Source of the DNA: Oceanobacillus polygoni | Lineage (GTDB): Bacteria; Bacillota; Bacilli; Bacillales; Amphibacillaceae | Direction: 5' to 3' | DNA length: 64,000 nucleotides | Assembly (NCBI RefSeq): GCF_008304605.1 | Contig: NZ_PIJY01000035.1 | Location: 1 to 64,000 of the forward strand | Notes under the pieces: model-generated | What the model was told of the DNA's origin: nothing | Database searches by the model: none | What the model saw: only the letters and a program-made list of their open reading frames with translations | Program-made: the position numbers and the translations under genes | Shown here: positions 43,455 to 52,291 of the stretch, piece by piece | How the letters are laid out: every line of letters begins with the position of its first letter | Position numbering within the stretch: position 1 is the stretch's first letter

Positions 43455-44202
43455 TCAAGCAAGTCCTTTCTTCTTTGAGATGTCCGGATTTTATAACCTT
43501 TGTTTGCAAGTACTTTTCATTGTACTCCGAAACGTCTCCCCAAAGTGGTGTACGTCCAGATACATGCATTCCAGCGTTTTCCAATGCTTCTAACTTTAAT
43601 GGATTATTTGTAATTAATGTTACTGGCTTTGTACGTAATGTTTTTAGAACACGAATAGCATCATCGTAGTTTCTTGAATCATTAACAAATCCAAGCTGTT
43701 CATTCGCTTCTACCGTGTCATAACCATTTTCCTGCAGAACATAAGCCATTGCTTTACTAAATAGACCAATACCTCTACCTTCATGGTTCGCTAAATAGAA
43801 TAATGCCCCAGTGCCGTGCTCTTTAATTTTTTTCAAGGATTCTTTTAATTGGAAGCCACAATCACAGCGTTTACTGCCAAAAATATCACCAGTGTGGCAA
43901 ATGGAGTGCATGCGGATTAGCGCATCGTCTGCACCCTCAAAATCACCATAAACAAGGACGCTGGATTGTTGGAATTCAGCTAGGTTTGCGGTAGCTAATT
44001 TATCCATTATTTTTTGGTAATCCTCCGTAACTTCCTCGCAATTCAACCAGCAGTACCACTGAAAGATAACAGTTTCTCCATATAAATTCACAGGAAGCTG
44101 GATAGGTCCTACTAAATATATAGCTCGATCCTCAGATCGTATTAATTCAATTTTATCTTTTAAAATAGAAAATGCTTTTGATTCTAGGTTTATTTGTCCC
44201 AT
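43447..44202 (-). CDS. GTP cyclohydrolase II
   Basis: A 251-residue enzyme that opens GTP in the first step of riboflavin-type synthesis. Zinc cysteines lie in SICHTGDIFGSKRCDCGFQL (C102, C113, C115) and the catalytic region in YLANHEGRGIGLFSKAMAY. It has about 75 N-terminal residues more than a minimal RibA and lacks a RibB (DHBP synthase) domain. The ATG at 44202 follows AAAGGAGA; a reading to 44226 is possible. It heads an operon with ribD and a HAD phosphatase and is preceded by a large inverted-repeat leader. Confidence 0.92.
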   Translation of the reverse strand: MGQINLESKAFSILKDKIELIRSEDRAIYLVGPIQLPVNLYGETVIFQWYCWLNCEEVTEDYQKIMDKLATANLAEFQQSSVLVYGDFEGADDALIRMHSICHTGDIFGSKRCDCGFQLKESLKKIKEHGTGALFYLANHEGRGIGLFSKAMAYVLQENGYDTVEANEQLGFVNDSRNYDDAIRVLKTLRTKPVTLITNNPLKLEALENAGMHVSGRTPLWGDVSEYNEKYLQTKVIKSGHLKEERTCLND

Positions 44203-44238
44203 TGTAAAATCTCCTTTCACTTTCATTTAGTATAATTA

Positions 44239-44403
44239 AAAAAGACTCTGGCTTCAATTTTATTTTCTCGGATTGTATTTTTTAAAACTCTAGCTTCCTT
44301 ATCGTCTTGAAATAGGATTGTATCGATTAGTATATGCAATCGTCGTAATAGATGTTAGTTTTTTGCTAATTCGTAAAGAGTAATAAATCCCCAGAGTCTT
44401 TTT
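44239..44403 (-). promoter_or_regulatory. Leader with 13-bp long-range inverted repeat before the cyclohydrolase gene
   Basis: AAAAAGACTCTGG and CCAGAGTCTTTTT (44403-44391 and 44251-44239 on the minus strand) are exact complements 139 bases apart. The 3' arm runs into a T-run, so the closing stem can act as a terminator for an enclosed RNA domain. Inside, CGATT pairs with AATCG, and GAAGCTAGAGTTTT echoes the 3' arm. No FMN-element sequence is present. The element occupies most of the 335-base divergent gap 44203-44537, which also holds the DoxX promoter region. Confidence 0.55.
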
Positions 44404-44537
44404 CCTGCAATTGAATAATTATCAAATGATTTAGGGAATGTAAAGTTTTCTAATAAAATACTGCATTTAAGTTTCAAATATTGTAGTTTGGGGATATTAT
44501 AAAAAAGGCAAGTCTAAAATTTTTAGGAGGAGATGAA

Positions 44538-45095
44538 GTGGTCGAATTAAGAGAAGCAAAATATGGAAAAGAAGTGTATGTTGAAGAAAATCCATTATCT
44601 CGGTGGTTATTTTCAAATACGAAGTCTGCTTGGATTTGGCTCATATTACGTATCTATATTGGTTACACATGGGTTACTTCTGGCTTTGGAAAAGTCACAA
44701 ATGATGCATGGACAGGTTCAAATGCAGGTGTTGCTCTTGAGGGTTATATGACAGGAGTGATGTCCCTAGCTGAAGAAGGTGGTGTTGCAGGATGGTATGC
44801 TTGGTTCCTGGAGAGTTTCGTCATTCCGAATGCGACAGTAGTTTCTTATATGGTAGCTTGGGGAGAATTGTTAGTTGGACTAGGATTAATTGTTGGTTTC
44901 TTAACAGGAATTGCTGCGTTTTTTGGTGCACTTATGAACATTTCTTTCTTACTCGCAGGTACAGTTAGTTCGAATCCAGTGATGCTACTGATTGCAATGC
45001 TATTAGTGTTGGCTTGGAAGGTTGCTGGTTGGTATGGTGTAGACCGCTGGGCATTGCCGAAGCTAGGTACACCATGGAGAATAAAGCGCGAATAG
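44538..45095 (+). CDS. DoxX-family membrane protein
   Basis: A 185-residue protein with four membrane helices. LRIYIGYTWVTSGFGKVTN, GELLVGLGLIVGFLTGIAAFFG and AWKVAGWYGVDRWALPKLGTPW are typical of the DoxX/DoxD group, related to the quinone-reducing subunit of thiosulfate dehydrogenase and to redox-stress membrane complexes. The exact role is unknown. The start is GTG at 44538, seven bases after AGGAGG. Confidence 0.88.
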   Translation: MVELREAKYGKEVYVEENPLSRWLFSNTKSAWIWLILRIYIGYTWVTSGFGKVTNDAWTGSNAGVALEGYMTGVMSLAEEGGVAGWYAWFLESFVIPNATVVSYMVAWGELLVGLGLIVGFLTGIAAFFGALMNISFLLAGTVSSNPVMLLIAMLLVLAWKVAGWYGVDRWALPKLGTPWRIKRE

Positions 45096-45126
45096 AATAA
45101 TATCTATTAGTTAGACTTTTAGGTAG

Positions 45127-45162
45127 GCGGTTAAGTTATTACATGACTTGACCGCTTTTTTG
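45127..45162 (+). terminator. Terminator of the DoxX gene
   Basis: GCGGTTAAGT pairs with ACTTGACCGC (one G-U), followed by TTTTTT. Confidence 0.9.
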
Positions 45163-45211
45163 TGTAGTCATTATGGCTTGTGTTTTAAAGGAAATCTTGC
45201 TAGAATAATTA

Positions 45212-45231
45212 ACTGACGACCGTTCGTGAGT
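45212..45231. promoter_or_regulatory. Imperfect 20-bp palindrome, likely TetR operator
   Basis: The 20 bases read ACTnACGAnCGnTCGTnAGT, palindromic at 16 of 20 positions, directly after a TAGAAT -10-like box and just before the tetR ribosome-binding site. Position and form fit autorepression by the TetR protein that follows. Confidence 0.6.
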
Positions 45232-45248
45232 CGAAGGAGGGATAAAGG

Positions 45249-45845
45249 ATGTCTGCTGAAAAAATAAAAGAAGCTGCGATGCACTATTTTGCGACACAAG
45301 GCTATGAGGGAACTTCTTTATCGCAAATTGCCGAGAAAGTAGGAATAAAAAAGCAGTCCATCTATTCGCATTTTAGTGGAAAGGATGACCTGTTTTTACA
45401 AGTTTTAGATAATACATTGCAGCAAGAGATTCATGATTTAAATACGAAATTAAAACATCTTCGTACAAGCTCGTTAAAGGAAACACTGTATCAATTAATC
45501 GAGGATCTTATGAGTAGGTATGAACATAGCGAGCATATGAAATTTTGGTTACGTATGTCCTATTATCCGCCAATGCATCTGTATGAAAAAGTAAATGATG
45601 CTATCTATCAACATGATGCAGAAGAAAGGAAGCTTTTTTTATCCTTATTTAAAAAAGCAATAGATGATAATGTGCTGAAGAATAGAAAACCAGAGCATGT
45701 TACAATCGCGTTTATCGCTTTACTTAATGCGATAACGGTTGAACTGGTTTATGGTGGTGTAGAACGGGCGCGTGAGGTTGTTAATCCATCATGGGAGATT
45801 TTCTGGGATGGAATTGCGCGCTATTCGGAAGGGGATGGAATATGA
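45249..45845 (+). CDS. TetR/AcrR-family regulator
   Basis: A 198-residue regulator with the HTH at 5-50 (HYFATQGYEGTSLSQIAEKV, then GIKKQSIYSHFSGKDDLF) and a helical ligand domain of the YfiR/TetR_C type. It overlaps the MATE gene by four bases (ATGA), so it probably controls that exporter and itself through the palindrome just upstream. RBS AAGGAGG. Confidence 0.93.
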   Translation: MSAEKIKEAAMHYFATQGYEGTSLSQIAEKVGIKKQSIYSHFSGKDDLFLQVLDNTLQQEIHDLNTKLKHLRTSSLKETLYQLIEDLMSRYEHSEHMKFWLRMSYYPPMHLYEKVNDAIYQHDAEERKLFLSLFKKAIDDNVLKNRKPEHVTIAFIALLNAITVELVYGGVERAREVVNPSWEIFWDGIARYSEGDGI

Positions 45846-47179
45846 CAGCTAAGCAAACGGATTTTTTACATACGGAACCAGTTGGCAAAATATTCATGAA
45901 ATACCTAATCCCATCTTTAATAGGTATGCTAGTTATGGCATTGAATTTAGTTATTGATGGAATTATGGTTGGAAATCGTCTTGGAGCAGTTGCGCTAGCT
46001 GGAGTTGGAATTGCTTCGCCGGTGTATACAATTTTTGTTGCAATGTCACTTTGGATTGGAATAGGTGGTGCTACTTTATTTTCACAAGCAATGGGAGCGC
46101 GAAATGTAAAACAAGGACAGTTTATTTTTACACATTCCATTGTTCTAATTGCTGTATGTACGCTTCTTATTGGATTGACCGCCTTTATTTTTCAAGAGAG
46201 CCTAACGTATGCGCTTGGGGCAAACGAAGAAACGTTTCCTTTTGCTAATGATTATTTAAGAGTGATGCTCTTATTTGGATTTGTTTTTACCGTAGAAAAT
46301 GCATTAAGCACCTTTATTCGAAATGATCAAAATCCAAATTTAGCAATGGTAGCTTTAGTCGTAACGGCTGTTTCCAATATAGCTATTAACTATTACATTC
46401 TCTATGTATTAAATTTAGGTGTAGCGGCAGTTGCTTTTGGAACGATTATTTCAGTAATAATTGGTTTATTTGTGATGGCGGCACACTTCTTTAGAAAAGA
46501 TAATCACTTACGTTTTGTTTCGATTCGTTTTGATCGTAAACTAATTAAAAATACAATGACAGTGGGTTTCCCAAGCTTTTTAGCAGAAGTAGGTATTTCT
46601 GTCTTTACGGTCGCCTATAATGTTACGCTGGCACGCATTGCTGGAACGGCCGGAGTTGCAGCTTTTTCTGTCTTAAATTATGTGCATAGTGTCATGCTCA
46701 TGCTATTTCTAGGAATGGGTGCAGCCGTGCAACCACTCGTCAGTTATTATCACGGTGCAAAGATGCCAGAAAGAATAAGTCAGACAATGAAGATAGCTTT
46801 AGTTGTAGCTAGTATTTCTGGGCTTGTAGCATTTGTTATTGGTCAAATCGGTGCAAGACAGATCGTCGGGATTTTTGGTGATTTCTCAGAAGAAGTTGTG
46901 GATATTGCGATAACTGGGGTACGTCTATTCTTTATTGCTTATCTCTTTATGGGAATTAACTTCGTCATGATGAGTTATTTCCAATCGATTGCACAAATAC
47001 GAATGGCGACTTGGATTACTGCCTCAAGGGAAATTATTTTTATGATGATTTTTATCTTGATTCTGCCACTATTTCTTGGGATTCATGGTGTATGGCTTTC
47101 GATACCGTTTGCTGAGTTCATTGTGATGGTAACGATTTTTCTATATGCACGTAAAAGTCGGGAGTTTTCGGGAAGCTAA
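45842..47179 (+). CDS. MATE-family multidrug exporter
   Basis: A 445-residue carrier with 12 membrane helices in two homologous halves. PVGKIFMKYLIPSLIGMLVM opens the first half, and VGFPSFLAEVGISVFTVAYN the second. It exports cationic drugs or metabolites using an ion gradient. The start at 45842 is set by the overlap with tetR and a GGAAGGGG site; the upstream extension to 45791 lies inside tetR. Translationally coupled to its regulator. Confidence 0.92.
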   Translation: MTAKQTDFLHTEPVGKIFMKYLIPSLIGMLVMALNLVIDGIMVGNRLGAVALAGVGIASPVYTIFVAMSLWIGIGGATLFSQAMGARNVKQGQFIFTHSIVLIAVCTLLIGLTAFIFQESLTYALGANEETFPFANDYLRVMLLFGFVFTVENALSTFIRNDQNPNLAMVALVVTAVSNIAINYYILYVLNLGVAAVAFGTIISVIIGLFVMAAHFFRKDNHLRFVSIRFDRKLIKNTMTVGFPSFLAEVGISVFTVAYNVTLARIAGTAGVAAFSVLNYVHSVMLMLFLGMGAAVQPLVSYYHGAKMPERISQTMKIALVVASISGLVAFVIGQIGARQIVGIFGDFSEEVVDIAITGVRLFFIAYLFMGINFVMMSYFQSIAQIRMATWITASREIIFMMIFILILPLFLGIHGVWLSIPFAEFIVMVTIFLYARKSREFSGS

Positions 47180-47240
47180 AGGGAACTATTTTCTCATAAG
47201 TACGTATAATTATATATAACACGTGTAAGAGGATGGTTTT

Positions 47241-47972
47241 ATGACAAAGGATTATGAAATGAAAGCATACGAAGAGGTCCAGACATGGCGTCTAAAAGTA
47301 ATGAAGCGGTCTGGAATGTTCAATAAATTATCGAAACAAGCACAAAAAAAAATAAATAGTTGGATTCCAGAGAAAGTACATCTAATCGTTACAGATAGTA
47401 TTAAACATATGGTAAAGGCAACATTAGTCGGTTCGAATTTGACAACGAAGAAGCAACTTGCAATAACTGGCGGTCTTTATGAGCGGGACGAGCTTTTAAA
47501 GGAAAAGCATACTGCGTACCGTAAAACGGCAGTAATTGAAGGGGCAGGCACTGGGGCTGGTGGAATTTTACTTGGAGCTGCGGATTTTCCATTGCTCTTG
47601 TCCATTAAAATGAAATTCCTTTTTGAGGCAGCAGCGGTTTATGGATTTGATACGAGTAAATATGAGGAGCGTTTATTTCTTCTCCATATTTTTCAGCTTG
47701 CATTCTCTAGTGAAGACAAGCGAAGAGAGACATTATTTATTGTAGAGAATTGGGATGAACAAAAGGAAAAGCTTGTTGACATGGACTGGCGTGTTTTCCA
47801 ACAAGAATATCGGGATCATATTGATTTAATTAAGATGTTTCAATTAATTCCTGGCTTCGGTGCAATTGTCGGTGCCTATGCCAATTACAATCTGATGGAT
47901 CAGCTGGCGGAAACGGCGATGAATGTATATCGAATGCGAGTTTTAGATGCAGGACGCCCATTGGACTATTAG
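47241..47972 (+). CDS. EcsC-family protein
   Basis: A 243-residue protein of the EcsC family. The motif GAGTGAGGILLGAADFPLLL, followed by SIKMKFLFEAAAVYGFD (about 95-133), is diagnostic. EcsC occurs next to the EcsAB transporter in some Bacilli but is often alone, as here, and its function is unknown. It is partly hydrophobic but has no clear signal peptide. The ATG follows AGAGGATGG. Confidence 0.87.
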   Translation: MTKDYEMKAYEEVQTWRLKVMKRSGMFNKLSKQAQKKINSWIPEKVHLIVTDSIKHMVKATLVGSNLTTKKQLAITGGLYERDELLKEKHTAYRKTAVIEGAGTGAGGILLGAADFPLLLSIKMKFLFEAAAVYGFDTSKYEERLFLLHIFQLAFSSEDKRRETLFIVENWDEQKEKLVDMDWRVFQQEYRDHIDLIKMFQLIPGFGAIVGAYANYNLMDQLAETAMNVYRMRVLDAGRPLDY

Positions 47973-48024
47973 TTTAGTGGAGTTAATCTTAGAAAATAGT
48001 AATAAACGAAAATGGGGGAGCATA

Positions 48025-48456
48025 TTGGAACAGACACAGCAATCTATTTATACACCACCAAAGCATATCGTTTCAGCAGCAACAATTGTAATCAATGATC
48101 AACAGGAAATTTTATTAATTAAAGGGCCGAGAAGAGGTTGGGAAATGCCTGGTGGACAAGTTGAAGAAGGAGAACCTTTAAAGGTGGCTGCAATTCGAGA
48201 AACAAAAGAGGAGTCCGGGATTGATATAGAAATAATAAAATTCTGTGGGATTTTTCAAAATGTAACAAAGTCAATTTGTAATACGCTCTTTTTAGCAAAG
48301 CCAGTCGGTGGGAAATTAGCGACCTCTCCAGAAAGCCTAGAAGTAGGATTCTTCCCGATTGAACAAGCTCTAGGCATGGTGACTTGGCATAAATTCAAAC
48401 AACGTATTGAATATTGCTTGGATGAAAAAACGCATCCATTTCTTATTGAATTTTAA
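48025..48456 (+). CDS. Nudix hydrolase
   Basis: A 143-residue Nudix protein. The box GGQVEEGEPLKVAAIRETKE followed by ESG (about 43-65) matches the GX5EX7REUXEEXGU consensus. The substrate among nucleoside diphosphate compounds is unknown. The start is TTG at 48025 after GGGGGAG; the frame itself opens at 47947 inside the EcsC gene, but that start lacks a site. A terminator follows. Confidence 0.87.
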   Translation: MEQTQQSIYTPPKHIVSAATIVINDQQEILLIKGPRRGWEMPGGQVEEGEPLKVAAIRETKEESGIDIEIIKFCGIFQNVTKSICNTLFLAKPVGGKLATSPESLEVGFFPIEQALGMVTWHKFKQRIEYCLDEKTHPFLIEF

Positions 48457-48485
48457 AAAGCTCAGGGGCATGCACTGAGCTTTTT
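48455..48485 (+). terminator. Bidirectional terminator
   Basis: AAAAAGCTCAG (48455-48465) pairs with CTGAGCTTTTT (48475-48485), between the converging Nudix and TetR genes, with T-runs on both strands. Confidence 0.9.
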
Positions 48486-49089
48486 ATGTGTTTTCATAAT
48501 CGTTTTTCCTCTCGCCAACAATTCCGTAAAAGAATAGCTTTGTAAGATCCTCTGATATCGGGAGTAGTGTATGGACAATATCATCGCGTTGCATATACTC
48601 CTGAAACATCTGTAAATAAAACAGTATGGCTTCATTTGATAAAGATGGATCAATAAATCCTTGATTCTTTCCATCATTTACAAATTCAATTAAGAGTGGT
48701 AATCCTTCTTTTATATAAACCTCTTCCACATAGCTTTGTCCAGTTGCATAATCCTTTAGAAGATCTTGGTAAAATTGATTATTTGTCGAACTGTTTGCCA
48801 TATTTTTTTCAAAGGAAATCAATTGTTTAATTTTCTCTTCATAGGGAAGTTCACTAGTGAGTAGATGCTTCATTTCATCCCATATTTGGTCAACATAATA
48901 CTGAAACGTGTGTTGAACCAGGTTGCTTTTACTTTCAAAATAATTATAAATCGTAACCTGAGAAACGCTAGCTTCCTTTGCGATTTCAGCTATAGAAACT
49001 TTCTGTACCCCATACTTTATAAATAAAGCGATTGCGGCTTCAATAATATCCTTTTTCTTCTGCTCTCTACGGCGTTCAAATCCGTCCAT
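48484..49089 (-). CDS. TetR-family regulator of the adjacent ABC exporter
   Basis: A 201-residue regulator with the HTH at 10-60: ALFIKYGVQKVSIAEIAKEA, then SVSQVTIYNYFESKSNLV. The ATG at 49089 follows GAGGTG; the upstream frame to 49143 lies in the divergent control region. It is divergent from an ABC exporter. Between them CATAAAT (49148-49154) and ATTTATG (49172-49178) form a possible operator pair, but this is weak. Confidence 0.9.
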   Translation of the reverse strand: MDGFERRREQKKKDIIEAAIALFIKYGVQKVSIAEIAKEASVSQVTIYNYFESKSNLVQHTFQYYVDQIWDEMKHLLTSELPYEEKIKQLISFEKNMANSSTNNQFYQDLLKDYATGQSYVEEVYIKEGLPLLIEFVNDGKNQGFIDPSLSNEAILFYLQMFQEYMQRDDIVHTLLPISEDLTKLFFYGIVGERKNDYENT

Positions 49090-49234
49090 GTTGTTCACCT
49101 CATTAGTAGTGTAATCAAAATTATGTAATAAAACAATAAACATCTTTCATAAATTAGTTGCGTAATGGATTATTTATGTATATTATGAACTATATAAGTT
49201 AAAATATTTCATAACTAGAAGAGGAGAATGAAAT

Positions 49235-50149
49235 ATGCCAATTTTAAAAGCAACGGGATTAACGAAGCGATTTGGAAAATTTACTGCCTTAGATGGGGTA
49301 GATATGGAGTTAAATAAAGGAGAAGTATATGGATTTATTGGGCCTAATGGTGCGGGGAAATCGACGACGATTCGAATTTTACTTGGGATGTTAAAGGCAA
49401 CAGCAGGGGAAGCACAAATTTTTGGGAAAGACGTATGGAAAGATGCTGTCGAGCTGCATAAGCAAATTGCGTACGTTCCTGGAGATGTAAACCTATGGCC
49501 GAATTTAACAGGTGGTGAAGTAATTGATCTCTTTATGAAGATGCGCGGGGCTCCGAATCAAGGGAGAAGAGAAGAGCTGATTGAGCGGTTTAAATTTGAT
49601 CCAACGAAAAAAAGCCGAACCTATTCAAAAGGGAACCGGCAGAAGGTAGCGTTGATTGCGGCATTTGCATCGGATGCGGATTTGTATATTTTAGATGAGC
49701 CAACATCAGGGCTTGATCCATTGATGGAGCGGATATTTCAAGATTGTGTGCAGGAAGCGAAAGATGCGGGGAAGAGTGTACTGCTTTCGAGTCATATTTT
49801 ATCAGAAGTAGAAAGATTATGTGATCGAGTTGGGATTATTCGGCAAGGTCAAATAATTGAACGAGGGACATTAGATGAATTGCGGCACCTTACACGGACA
49901 AATTTAACGATTCAAACGAAGGAAACGATTACGAATTTGGATGAATTCGTTGGGATTCATAACCTGGAAAAAGAGGGGCACAATCTATCCTTCCAAGTTG
50001 ATACAGAGGAGATGGATGCCATAATCCGTCATATTAGTCAATTTGGGATTATTAAATTGGAAAGCGCACCTCCAACCTTAGAAGACTTATTTATGCGCCA
50101 TTATCAAGGTGAGGAGCAAACGTCTTCAGGGACAGGAGGGTCCAGGTAA
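49235..50149 (+). CDS. ABC exporter ATPase
   Basis: A 304-residue ATPase: Walker A GPNGAGKST (about 38-46), signature YSKGNRQKVALIAAF (SKG in place of SGG) and Walker B LYILDEPTSGLDP. It has about 80 extra C-terminal residues, as in exporters of polyketide or tetronasin type. It overlaps the permease by one base and is divergent from its TetR regulator. Confidence 0.92.
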   Translation: MPILKATGLTKRFGKFTALDGVDMELNKGEVYGFIGPNGAGKSTTIRILLGMLKATAGEAQIFGKDVWKDAVELHKQIAYVPGDVNLWPNLTGGEVIDLFMKMRGAPNQGRREELIERFKFDPTKKSRTYSKGNRQKVALIAAFASDADLYILDEPTSGLDPLMERIFQDCVQEAKDAGKSVLLSSHILSEVERLCDRVGIIRQGQIIERGTLDELRHLTRTNLTIQTKETITNLDEFVGIHNLEKEGHNLSFQVDTEEMDAIIRHISQFGIIKLESAPPTLEDLFMRHYQGEEQTSSGTGGSR

Positions 50150-51750
50150 TGTCTCAAAAGCTTTTTACTGGAACAGGTTATTTAACGAAATTAATGATGA
50201 GGCAAAATCGTTTTAAGCTATTCTTATGGCTAGTCGGATTAATTGCAGTAACGCTAGCGACAGCTGTTTCATATCCTGATATCTACCCAGATGAACAAGC
50301 TCGAGCTGCTTTTGTTTTTACAATGGAAAATCCAGCGATGATTGCAATGCTTGGAGTTGGTTATGAAGATTATGCAACCATTGGGGCTTTATTTGCACAT
50401 GAAATGTTACTTTTTACGGCGATTGCAGTTGCAATCATGAATATTTTACTCGTCGGACGAAGTACACGGGCAGATGAGGAGGATGGTCGTGTAGAGCTGA
50501 TCCGTTCCTTGCCAGTTGGCCGTTTAGCTTATTTGAATGCTGCGGCAATTGTTGCAGTTGTAACAAATGTTTTAGTAGCGGTATTAATTGGAACGGGCAT
50601 CATTCTGTTAGGTATCGATGGAATGAGTGCAGAAGGGGCCTACTTGTATGGAGCAATTCTAGGAGCGACAGGTCTTGTTTTTGCAGGATTTACTGCACTA
50701 TTCTCCCAGCTTTCTGAAACTTCTAGAGGTTCTACGATGCTTTCGTTTGGGACTTTAATTGCGGCGTACCTCGTACGAGCAAGTGGGGATGTCAGTAGTG
50801 AGGCACTTTCGCTTGTATCTCCACTTGGATGGACAGTAAGGACGGAAGTATTTGTAGAAAACTATTGGTGGCCCGTTTATGCCATGCTAGCTGTTGCGAT
50901 TGTTTTAGGACTGGTAGCCTTTTATTTGAATGCGATTCGTGATCTTGAATCTGGATTTATCCCAGAACGAGCAGGTAAACGAAATGCGTCTGCCTTTTTA
51001 CAAACAACAATGGGGCTGGCCTTTAGACTACAGCGAACAAACCTGATCGCTTGGGCAATTGGTATTTTTCTGCTTAGTGCTTCATTCGGCGCCATTTTAG
51101 GCGATTTAGAAGTATATTTTACCGATAATGAGTTTGTGCAAGCCTTCTTAGCTGAAAGCGGAGATACTTCCATGATGGAACAGTTTATTGTGCTGCTAAT
51201 GGCAATTATGGCATTGATTAGTACGGTTCCCGTTGTGATGGCAGTGATGAAGTTGAAAAGTGAGGAGAATAAGCATCTGACGGAAAATTATTATAGTCGT
51301 GCTGTTTCACGTTCGCGCTTATTAGGAAGCTATGTTTGTCTTAGTATGATTGTAAGCTTTGTTATGCAGGCGCTTGTCGCGATTGGGCTTTGGTCTGTTG
51401 GGATGGTGGTTGTGGAGGATGGAATAGCATTTGACACAACGTTTGCTTCAGCGCTTGTTTATTTGCCAGCAATGTGGATTTTGATGGGGGTTGCAGTATT
51501 CTTGATCGGCATTGCTCCAAAGGCAACAGGGTTTGTCTGGCTCTATGTCATTTATAGTTTTGTTGTGATTTATCTTGGGGGATTGCTTGAATTCCCGGAG
51601 TGGGCAAACAATCTATCTGCCTTTCATCATATACCACAGATCCCTACAATGGATATGGACTATATGCGGGTTTTAATTCTGGTAGTTATTGCGATTGTAC
51701 TAACTGTTATTGGATTCATTGGGTATAATCGACGAGGCATTCAAGGGTAG
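50149..51750 (+). CDS. ABC exporter permease, tetronasin-type
   Basis: A 533-residue permease with about 12 membrane helices, in effect two six-helix halves in one chain. ADEEDGRVELIRSLPVGRLA near 105 and the matching TENYYSRAVSRSRLLGSYV near 380 are the paired cytoplasmic coupling loops. This layout is found in polyketide-antibiotic/tetronasin-type ABC exporters. The substrate is unknown. Coupled to the ATPase by a one-base overlap. Confidence 0.9.
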   Translation: MSQKLFTGTGYLTKLMMRQNRFKLFLWLVGLIAVTLATAVSYPDIYPDEQARAAFVFTMENPAMIAMLGVGYEDYATIGALFAHEMLLFTAIAVAIMNILLVGRSTRADEEDGRVELIRSLPVGRLAYLNAAAIVAVVTNVLVAVLIGTGIILLGIDGMSAEGAYLYGAILGATGLVFAGFTALFSQLSETSRGSTMLSFGTLIAAYLVRASGDVSSEALSLVSPLGWTVRTEVFVENYWWPVYAMLAVAIVLGLVAFYLNAIRDLESGFIPERAGKRNASAFLQTTMGLAFRLQRTNLIAWAIGIFLLSASFGAILGDLEVYFTDNEFVQAFLAESGDTSMMEQFIVLLMAIMALISTVPVVMAVMKLKSEENKHLTENYYSRAVSRSRLLGSYVCLSMIVSFVMQALVAIGLWSVGMVVVEDGIAFDTTFASALVYLPAMWILMGVAVFLIGIAPKATGFVWLYVIYSFVVIYLGGLLEFPEWANNLSAFHHIPQIPTMDMDYMRVLILVVIAIVLTVIGFIGYNRRGIQG

Positions 51751-51760
51751 CTGTTAAATG

Positions 51761-51804
51761 GAACGCCTATTTTATCATAGTGAAAAGTGATAAAATAGGC
51801 GTTC
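51761..51804 (+). terminator. Hairpin terminator after the ABC exporter
   Basis: A perfect 17-bp stem (51761-51777 with 51788-51804) with a 10-base loop. Only a weak T-rich tail follows. Confidence 0.75.
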
Positions 51805-51853
51805 TCATTGTTATGTGGGCATATATTGTATTTTTTTACATATATATTATTTT

Positions 51854-51938
51854 AGTACCTTGCAATGAACAGTACTGTGTGTTATATTTTTTATGATAGG
51901 TACTAGTTAAAGATTGGTACTATACATTAAACGGTACT
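51854..51938 (+). promoter_or_regulatory. Array of five GTAC-centred motifs before padR
   Basis: AGTACC, AGTACT and three copies of GGTACT occur with GTAC cores at 51855, 51872, 51900, 51917 and 51934, i.e. at spacings of 17, 28, 17 and 17 bases. The array lies directly upstream of the padR operon and is a candidate multi-site operator. Confidence 0.6.
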
Positions 51939-51967
51939 GTGGAAAGAAACGAGGTGTCATATAACCA

Positions 51968-52291
51968 ATGAACGTACAATTTAAAAAGGGTGTATTAGAG
52001 CTATGTGTATTGGTTTTACTTGATAAAAAAGATCGTTATGGTTATGAGCTGGTGCAAAAAATTTCTGATCAGATTGATATATCAGAAGGAACGGTGTACC
52101 CGTTGTTAAGAAGGTTAACAAAAGAAGGATACTTTACAACGTATTTAAAGGAATCAACGGAAGGACCACCACGTAAGTATTATAAGCTAACCGATGTGGG
52201 GAGAAGCTATTATCAGAGCTTATTAGAGGAATGGCAAGAGTTTACGAACGGAGTTAATCAATTAATCAAGGAAGGTGTTATCGATGACTAA
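51968..52291 (+). CDS. PadR-family regulator
   Basis: A 107-residue winged-helix regulator: [20 protein letters not shown], then the recognition region [18 protein letters not shown] and the wing [17 protein letters not shown]. It is the short PadR subfamily without the long helical C-terminus. It forms a unit with DUF1700 and DUF4097 genes, a common Firmicute trio thought to respond to envelope stress or antimicrobials. Overlaps the next gene by eight bases. Confidence 0.93.
   Translation: MNVQFKKGVLELCVLVLLDKKDRYGYELVQKISDQIDISEGTVYPLLRRLTKEGYFTTYLKESTEGPPRKYYKLTDVGRSYYQSLLEEWQEFTNGVNQLIKEGVIDD

Noticed and set aside
44203-44537. FMN riboswitch expected before a GTP cyclohydrolase II gene
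   Set aside because: The conserved FMN-element core (AGGATCTTCGGGGCAGGG-type) is not present on either strand; only the unrelated inverted repeat is seen.
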